A program made the translations under genes and the position numbers. 64,000 bases of DNA from Methanocalculus natronophilus (GTDB lineage Archaea > Halobacteriota > Methanomicrobia > Methanomicrobiales > Methanocorpusculaceae): contig NZ_JBCEXH010000001.1 in NCBI RefSeq assembly GCF_038751955.1, positions 266,300-330,299 on the forward strand, in the 5' to 3' direction. Shown here in pieces: positions 58,679 through 64,000 of the stretch; within the stretch, counting starts at the first letter, position 1, and every line of letters begins with the position of its first letter. The notes below the pieces were generated by a model. It was not told the origin of the DNA. It saw only the letters and a list, made by a program, of their open reading frames with translations, and searched no databases.

Positions 58679-60346
58679 TTACTGTTTCGCCTCCCCACCC
58701 CGCCTGTCACCGCTTCCGGCAGCTTTGGTATACCGCATCTCAATTGAGGCGACTGTTTCAATCTCGTCCATACGCTTGTCATCCCGAAGACGGATGAAGC
58801 GGGGGAATCTCAGGGCAAAGCCGGACTCATAATTCGGGCTCTTCTGGATCTCTGAGTATCCGACTTCAAAGATTATCCCCGGTTCAAAGAGGACGTCCTT
58901 GCCGGTTGTGCTGATCACGCGGTCAGAAAAGAGTGTATACAGCTCAGCCAGCATCTCGTCACTGATACCGGTTGCCACCCTTGACACCGGGAGCAGCAGT
59001 CCCTGGTCATCCTGGCAGGCAAGGAGAAAGGAGCCAAAATGGTGCGCCCGTCTTCCTTCACCCCATTCACCGCCAATGACCGCAAGATCCATCGTCTCGA
59101 CCTCGGGTTTGCATTTGATCCAGTGTTTCCCCCTGTTCCCCGGTATATAGGGTGAATCCGGTGCTTTCAGCATGATCCCTTCATGGCCCGAGTCCAGGGC
59201 CTTCTGGTAGAATTCTTCGAGACGATCCGGGTCACTGGATCTGATCTGCTCTGCGATACACCCGCGAAGAGCTTCTTCAAGGTGTTTTCTCCGCTCAGTG
59301 AGAGGCAGGTCAATGAGGCTCTCGCCATCCCGGTAGAGGATATCAAAGACACAGGGGATCATCTGTATCCTGGATGCATGATCGGCAACACCATGTTTTC
59401 TCCGGATACGCCTGAGCACGGTCTGAAACGGCATGGGCCTTCCGTTTTCGACTGCGACAACCTCCCCATCAAGAATGAGATCCCCGGTGATACGGGATCG
59501 AAGCTGTTCTGCAATATCTGGGAGGGAATCTGTGATATTCTCAAGCCTCCGGGAGTAGATGACGATCCGATCACCTGATGCATGGAGCTGAAACCTGGAT
59601 CCGTCATACTTGTATTCGGCACAGACCTCGCGGGAGTCAGTGGTCATCTCCTCAATGGATCCAGCCTGTGCCAGCATCATCCTGACAGGCCTGAAGAGCT
59701 CGATTCCGGCTGTCCGAAGAGCTGCTGGATCAAAACCTGCGAGGCGTGCAACTTCACCGAGGTCGTTTTTAACCTGGTGGGCACGGGTGATCAGATCCGG
59801 CTCAAGAGAGAATGCCTTTGCAATAGAGTCACGGACATTCCCCTCACCGACACCGATCCGGAGTTCTTCGAGCATCAGGCGGGTGAGATACCGGCCTTCA
59901 AGCGGGGAGGCATTTGAGAGGAGATAGCGGACATGCCTCATCTTCTCTCTCTGTGACTTCTCCCCGCCGGTATCTGCCATCTTCTCAAAAGTGGCATGAA
60001 CGTCACAGAGGAGCAGTTCCTCGGTAAAGAAGGTGGTCTGCGTCTTTTCAGCCAGGATAATCTCAACTGCCTGGCCGGCATCGCCTATCCTGTTTACAAG
60101 ATCGATTACATCACCCCGTTTTTTCCCGGCAACATAGGCCGCAGCATCATAGAGGAGATGCGGACCAATGCCAAGGTGTGCCGGGCTCCAGTCAGCAAAG
60201 ATCAATCCCCTGATATATCGGACAAATATTGGAAGATTCGCTTCATCAAGGCCAGGAAGGATCTCTGCAATAGAATCGATCATCTCAAGTCTGCCGCTGA
60301 GCTTCCCGATCCGATCACATATATCTGCAAATTCTGAAAAGCGCAT
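58679..60346 (-). CDS. lig: ATP-dependent DNA ligase
   Basis: The 555-residue archaeal replicative ligase has an N-terminal alpha-helical DNA-binding domain, nucleotidyltransferase motif I with the adenylated lysine in AEYKYDGSRFQLH (Lys246), DGEVVAVENG, and the OB-fold with RFPRFIRLRDDKR. The frame upstream to 60478 is not conserved; ATG 60346 (MRFSEFADICDRIG) is the natural start. The C-terminal tail GSGDRRGGEAKQ is basic. It is on the same strand as, and just downstream of, nreA. Confidence 0.95.
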   Translation of the reverse strand: MRFSEFADICDRIGKLSGRLEMIDSIAEILPGLDEANLPIFVRYIRGLIFADWSPAHLGIGPHLLYDAAAYVAGKKRGDVIDLVNRIGDAGQAVEIILAEKTQTTFFTEELLLCDVHATFEKMADTGGEKSQREKMRHVRYLLSNASPLEGRYLTRLMLEELRIGVGEGNVRDSIAKAFSLEPDLITRAHQVKNDLGEVARLAGFDPAALRTAGIELFRPVRMMLAQAGSIEEMTTDSREVCAEYKYDGSRFQLHASGDRIVIYSRRLENITDSLPDIAEQLRSRITGDLILDGEVVAVENGRPMPFQTVLRRIRRKHGVADHASRIQMIPCVFDILYRDGESLIDLPLTERRKHLEEALRGCIAEQIRSSDPDRLEEFYQKALDSGHEGIMLKAPDSPYIPGNRGKHWIKCKPEVETMDLAVIGGEWGEGRRAHHFGSFLLACQDDQGLLLPVSRVATGISDEMLAELYTLFSDRVISTTGKDVLFEPGIIFEVGYSEIQKSPNYESGFALRFPRFIRLRDDKRMDEIETVASIEMRYTKAAGSGDRRGGEAKQ

Positions 60347-60416
60347 ACACTCGTGTGTACCTCTCCCCAGGCTGAAATGAAGGTATTGATCTGCTTCTTT
60401 TGAAAAACAAAAATAT

Positions 60417-61568
60417 TCAGGCAAAGTCAGCAAATGTCTTCTGGAACCGTATCTCCCTGAGCAGATCAGCGTGTGCATACCAGAACGGCGAGCCGAGAAG
60501 CTCTGTGACCTGTGCTTCTGCGCTGCTGCGATCCGGGCAGCAGATGGGATCAGACTGCATGGCAGCGCGGGTCGCCTCCCGGATCACCCAGGTACCAAGC
60601 GGCGCCCAGTAATCGCCTGAGATATCGCGTATCACAAGTGCCCGTGCCGTCCTTCCGCGTGACTCAAGGTATTCAAGAACAGCAAGCCTGGCGGAGTAGT
60701 ATGCCCCCGCCAGGGGAGAATACCCCTTTTTTTTCCTCTTCTCCCCATCTGAGACCACCACATCAGACGTTTTGCCCCAGAGAGAATGTTTCTGCCATCG
60801 CTCGATCATCTCAAAGAAAAAGTCAGTTGAAGGGATGAGCAGCACAACAATCGTGTTCCCATATAGTGTTGCTGAAAAGACCAAGATATCTGAGAGGGGG
60901 CTCAGCCGTTCGACACGCCGCCTGAGATCACGGGAGATCATATCGTCAACTGCAGTGATCGACCACCGTGTCGGGACAAATCTCCGTTTTGACCCAAGCA
61001 GCCCGGCTGTGAGGAGGTTTGCAATCCTGTATACATCCACGTTATCCCTGTGGAGCGCTGTGACGGCATCTGCTGCCAGCAGATCGGTATCAGAGGTATA
61101 CCGATCAACTGCCGGTTCGACAACGGCGTTATCAAGAATATCAATCTTCTTCAACTGCCCGGCAAGGCCAACCGGGGCGACCGTGCCGTCAAATGAGAGA
61201 TCAAAGCTGATAGGTCTGGCAAACCGTGCCTCGACATCAAGGGGCCTGCCTGAGAGGGCCACCTCCTGAACCTTCTCCAGGACCAGCCGGACATCCTGAG
61301 AGCCCCTGATTGACCGCGACCGGATTCTGACAATATCATCTATTGAAAGGCGATCGGAGATCCAGTCTGTTGGCAGGTCAGTCTCCCGGAGCAGGAGCGG
61401 GCCGCCAACAACCCTGGGGTACCCGCCGCTCCCGATGAGGACCGAGGGTGCGGGTCCCATATAGTCAGATACAGGCTTTTCACTGGTCTGCGCATAGAAA
61501 CGCTGGAGAACGGGGCATTTCGGCAGGCCGCAGAGACCTTTGCCCTTGCATCCGGCACATTGCATCAC
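60417..61568 (-). CDS. nreA: Nre-type DNA repair protein
   Basis: The 383-residue protein begins MMQCAGCKGKGLCGLPKCP, a four-cysteine zinc motif (Cys4, 7, 13, 18) typical of Nre proteins, then SVLIGSGGYPRVVGGPLLL and RWSITAVDDMISRDL. The last eight residues, QKTFADFA, fit a PCNA-interacting motif (Q-x-x-h-x-x-F/a). Nre proteins are PCNA-binding DNA repair factors of archaea and eukaryotes; knock-outs in Haloferax are sensitive to mitomycin C. It overlaps the upstream DUF2117 gene by four bases. Confidence 0.9.
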   Translation of the reverse strand: MMQCAGCKGKGLCGLPKCPVLQRFYAQTSEKPVSDYMGPAPSVLIGSGGYPRVVGGPLLLRETDLPTDWISDRLSIDDIVRIRSRSIRGSQDVRLVLEKVQEVALSGRPLDVEARFARPISFDLSFDGTVAPVGLAGQLKKIDILDNAVVEPAVDRYTSDTDLLAADAVTALHRDNVDVYRIANLLTAGLLGSKRRFVPTRWSITAVDDMISRDLRRRVERLSPLSDILVFSATLYGNTIVVLLIPSTDFFFEMIERWQKHSLWGKTSDVVVSDGEKRKKKGYSPLAGAYYSARLAVLEYLESRGRTARALVIRDISGDYWAPLGTWVIREATRAAMQSDPICCPDRSSAEAQVTELLGSPFWYAHADLLREIRFQKTFADFA

Positions 61569-62602
61569 CTGAGATCCCTCAGGATGCAGATCCGGTCAGA
61601 GAACTCCTCCAGAAGCCTGGCAACAACCATATCCCAGCAGAGATCCCGATGGTTTGGGATGCTGGCTGCGATCTCCGGGCCAAGCTCGTCATCTGTACCA
61701 GAGAGTACATGGACGATGACCGAACCCGGTGCATAGGCTTCAGGCACGATACCGTCAGCATCGCCATCCGTGATGCCAAAGACAGGAACACCGGCAACCG
61801 CCCCGATATGGCCGCAGGCAAGCGTTGTGTCATCGCCTATGGTCAGGATGCCACAGGTATCCGGGGTGATCTGCCGGTAGATGGTGAGGGCCCCGTGATC
61901 GATTATGCTGATTCTGCCGCAGGGTGGGGCGGTGCGGTGTGATTCTTCCGGCCTGATCGATCTGATCGGACCGGTTTTGCACCATGCCCGATCAAGCGGG
62001 GGGCAGCCTCTTGCATGCAGCCTCAAAAGACCGGATTCCTTTGGGCAGAGGCCGGAGACCGGGACAAGCCTGCCCGCCTCCCGGGAGAGGATGACATGAT
62101 CAGAGGTGGCATGCCCGATTGTGATCCCCTCTACCATAACCGGCTCCCCGGGCAGACACCCGGAGATCTGCCGGAGATCAGGGTCATCGCCGTCTTCCGA
62201 CTGCAGAGCCACCATCCGGTACCCGAGGGTTGCTGCGATCTCGTCAGCACGTTGCGTGTTGCCGCCATTCCAGGCATAGCAGGTGCAATCCGAGCACTCG
62301 AGATGGATCAGCCCGCGATCCTGTCGTATCCTGGATGCGACGATCTCCCCAAACCGTCGCCCGGATGCCGGAGTCTTCCCCCTGTTGACAAGGATACAGT
62401 CACCATCAATTCCATTGATGACACCAGATGGCGGCAGATCGGCAAAGCTGACCGGAAGCCCGCTCTCCCGCGCTGCGGTCCTCCCCATCACACCTGCCAC
62501 CACAAGAGAATCCGGGGCAAGCAGACGCGCAATCCATGCTGCATCGCCTTCATCAAAGACCAGTGGGCCATGAAAGATGCAGATCAGGGGACGTGTCAAC
62601 AT
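61565..62602 (-). CDS. DUF2117 protein
   Basis: The 345-residue protein of the archaea-specific DUF2117 family begins RPLICIFHGPLVFDEGDAAW and has the central GGNTQRADEIAATLGYRMVALQ region. Its start resembles a nucleotide-hydrolase-like fold, but no function has been shown. The cysteines in HLECSDCTCYAWNGG might bind a metal. Coupling by ATGA overlap to nreA suggests a link to DNA repair or genome maintenance; that is inference from context. Confidence 0.85.
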   Translation of the reverse strand: MLTRPLICIFHGPLVFDEGDAAWIARLLAPDSLVVAGVMGRTAARESGLPVSFADLPPSGVINGIDGDCILVNRGKTPASGRRFGEIVASRIRQDRGLIHLECSDCTCYAWNGGNTQRADEIAATLGYRMVALQSEDGDDPDLRQISGCLPGEPVMVEGITIGHATSDHVILSREAGRLVPVSGLCPKESGLLRLHARGCPPLDRAWCKTGPIRSIRPEESHRTAPPCGRISIIDHGALTIYRQITPDTCGILTIGDDTTLACGHIGAVAGVPVFGITDGDADGIVPEAYAPGSVIVHVLSGTDDELGPEIAASIPNHRDLCWDMVVARLLEEFSDRICILRDLR

Positions 62603-63004
62603 CTGATCAGGGGTATTGGTTGTCTGCGTAGATAGCCTCTCGTATGAGTATTACCAATATAATAAAAAGTATTAAATCGGAGAGAAACATACACAATACT
62701 GTCCCATCAGGACACACCATCCAGACCGGGCGCGTCAATCTCTGGCACGTCCCACACCTTAGCACCAGGGATTACACCCCCTGTTTTCAGCAGGGGGAGA
62801 TCCCACAACACCCGATACGCTCCCGGACAATGGATCATATGGCGCATCCGTTATTGAATACACGTTCGCAGTGACTGCTTTTTTTATTCGCTCTCTCAAA
62901 GTAAGGGCGGGGTTTTGAGGATTTTTATCAATCAGTTAACCCAAACCGGTTCCGGATAATCTTCAGCCGGCATTACGGAATCGGGGAGGATACATCATCC
63001 CGGC
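62603..63004. other. Intergenic region with a stable stem-loop
   Basis: The 402 bases show no confident gene. A 76-codon plus-strand frame at 62644-62874 has no recognisable features. A TATA-like TTTTTATTATA (minus strand near 62660-62670) probably serves the DUF2117 gene. A strong stem-loop lies at 62768-62804. A CTTTTTTTATTCGC stretch near 62878 is T-rich. Confidence 0.5.
62768..62804. other. Compound stem-loop
   Basis: CCCCCTG (62777-62783), loop TTTTCAG, CAGGGGG (62791-62797) form a perfect seven-pair stem, enclosed by an outer stem GGGAT/ATCCC separated by small internal loops. It may be a structured RNA or leader element. No ACA box or kink-turn could be shown, so no RNA class is claimed. 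Confidence 0.45.
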
Positions 63005-63670
63005 TCAGTCAATGAGGAGGAGGCCGACAGACCGGATATTTCCATGCATGATCTTTCCGTATTCCATTCCCTCGCAGGGTATTGGCGTAATCTCCCATCC
63101 AACCTTTCGTGCGGTTGCAATAACATCCATCCCGACTGCTTCCATGCTCGGGCGGAGACGGTCAGGGTGAAGGCACTTCCGCCTGAGACTCTCATCCGCA
63201 ACCCCCATACACTCCTCGACAACACAAACGTCACAGAAGATGCAGGGGTATGCACCAAAGCCGAATACCTTGTAAAACCCATCATAAAAGGCAGTCTTCT
63301 CAAGCTCCCACATTGTATCCCAGATCCAGAGGATCATCTCCCGGTAAAATCCATGGAAATCAGCTGGGATATCCTCAGGCTGAATCACCGGGTGTGCCGG
63401 ATCACCATCGAACCTGACAAGCATGGCATGCCGGTATCCCATCAGGACACGCCGCGTCTCTTCCGGGCCCGGGGTATAGGGAGGACAGCTCAGATGCTTT
63501 CCGTATCCTTTGCATCCAAACCTGCACTTCATCCGGACCCAGTCTGCAACAACAATCTCCTCCACAGGTAGTTCTGCTGCTATACCGCCCCGTTTCTCTG
63601 CAATAGCAAAGAGAGAGGCGATCTCGGATTTCAGGGTCTGTGTTGTCACCTGCACCACATCATGGTGCAC
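63005..63670 (-). CDS. DUF2284 putative metal-binding protein
   Basis: The 221-residue protein has the cysteine pattern CRFGCKGYGKHLSCPPYTPGP near residue 49 and CIFCDVCVVEEC near residue 143, with a later CLHPDRLRPS. These motifs suggest two iron-sulphur or zinc sites, as assumed for the DUF2284 family of methanogens. Function is unknown, but members are often linked with corrinoid or methyl-transfer genes. Here it is between the DUF2117 gene and RibL with 400- and 40-base gaps. Confidence 0.83.
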   Translation of the reverse strand: MHHDVVQVTTQTLKSEIASLFAIAEKRGGIAAELPVEEIVVADWVRMKCRFGCKGYGKHLSCPPYTPGPEETRRVLMGYRHAMLVRFDGDPAHPVIQPEDIPADFHGFYREMILWIWDTMWELEKTAFYDGFYKVFGFGAYPCIFCDVCVVEECMGVADESLRRKCLHPDRLRPSMEAVGMDVIATARKVGWEITPIPCEGMEYGKIMHGNIRSVGLLLID

Positions 63671-63711
63671 TGTTCTGTTGAGATGATAAAGATTGGGATG
63701 GAGCAGGGCGC

Positions 63712-64000
63712 TTACTCGACACCTGAGGGGTATCCCCGTTTCTCAAGAGCGGAATCGATGATGTGCCGGGAAGAGCAGAGTTCGCATCCGGCATACTGAT
63801 CGATCCTGACAACAGGGATCTCAAGTCCTGCTGCTTTCAGGTCGGCTTCAAGAGCTTCGGTCGTAAAACGCTGGTTGAACCCGATGGTGATGATATCCGG
63901 CCGAATCTCCCGTATCGGGGAGAACCGGTCTCTCTGGTCCCCAAGGACAGCATGATCGACCGGCTTTAATCCACGAACCATCTCAAGGCGCTGATCTTCG
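63712..64000 (-). CDS. ribL: RibL-type FAD synthase, 3' part (start outside window)
   Basis: The frame is open to the window edge, with EDQRLEMVRGLKPVDHAVLG as the first visible residues, so the start (and the HxGH motif) lies beyond. DIITIGFNQRF and ELCSSRHIIDSALEKRGY fit the C-terminal part of archaeal FAD synthase RibL, with the family's SSR nucleotide-binding motif. Related cytidylyltransferases share these features, so the exact substrate is inferred. It is encoded on the minus strand, 42 bases upstream of the DUF2284 gene. Confidence 0.8.
   Translation of the reverse strand, partial: EDQRLEMVRGLKPVDHAVLGDQRDRFSPIREIRPDIITIGFNQRFTTEALEADLKAAGLEIPVVRIDQYAGCELCSSRHIIDSALEKRGYPSGVE

Noticed and set aside
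62644-62874. 76-codon plus-strand frame in the DUF2117-DUF2284 gap
   Set aside because: Composition looks random, it passes through the stem-loop, and no ribosome binding site precedes it.
1-64000. tRNA, rRNA or integrase genes
   Set aside because: I looked for cloverleaf-like GGTTC/TTCRA boxes in the gene gaps and for integrase motifs in the frames and found none that could be supported.

Overview
The window looks like a euryarchaeal chromosome, most likely a hydrogenotrophic methanogen of the Methanomicrobiales type. This is inferred from gene content, not from a search. The supporting genes are an F420H2 oxidase (FprA) with rubredoxin, archaeal heme synthesis (AhbA/B/C/D), archaetidylinositol-phosphate synthase, a separate GMP synthetase ATP-PPase subunit, an archaeal ATP-dependent DNA ligase, an Nre repair protein, DUF2117 and DUF2284 proteins, a partial RibL-type FAD synthase, TATA-like boxes and many ATGA overlaps.

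The window divides near 24.6 kb. Positions 1-24.6 kb are an accessory island of defence genes, toxin-antitoxin genes and gene debris. They hold the 3' part of a type III restriction subunit, a decayed YhaN-like ATPase, a 5'-truncated DUF2075 ATPase, two divergently placed paralogues of a restriction-fold protein built from an internal duplication (3.8 and 18.2 kb), and hicBA, RelE/antitoxin and PIN/antitoxin pairs in intact and broken copies. They also hold an orphan MNT nucleotidyltransferase, a serine beta-lactamase-fold lipoprotein, a NERD helicase, a tandem pair of MutS-like ATPases followed by an McrC remnant, an AlbA-type regulator, a repeat-rich acidic protein, a NapH-like ferredoxin and a rifampin-phosphotransferase-like dikinase. 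Pieces of one HIT-family gene lie at five places in 4.7-19.7 kb, next to short repeats that resemble IS21-type ends.

Positions 24.6-64 kb are mostly compact core genome. hisG and hisI diverge. Next come two divergent phytoene-desaturase-like oxidoreductases and a UbiA prenyltransferase sharing a promoter region with a perfect palindrome, then DUF362, rubredoxin-fprA, a bPH2 membrane protein and an ahbD-ahbA/B-ahbA/B-ahbC operon. A long minus-strand run, pyrG-guaAb-argD-hisC-AK6 kinase-AIP synthase, follows.

A plus-strand run from 43.5 to 50.0 kb encodes a PEGA surface protein, a GNAT, a DJ-1/PfpI protein, a GT2, a TPR/winged-helix protein, a BrxD-like DUF2791 ATPase and a TPR protein. The last five are so tightly packed that they probably form one operon, and this is the best candidate for an undescribed functional unit. 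The remainder holds an AAA_14/DUF4143 ATPase, a YhaM-like nuclease, hisD, a WalJ/YycJ-type metallo-hydrolase, a histidine kinase/response regulator/helical-repeat operon, DNA ligase, nreA-DUF2117, DUF2284 and the 3' part of ribL. I saw no rRNA, tRNA, CRISPR array, integrase or complete transposase gene.
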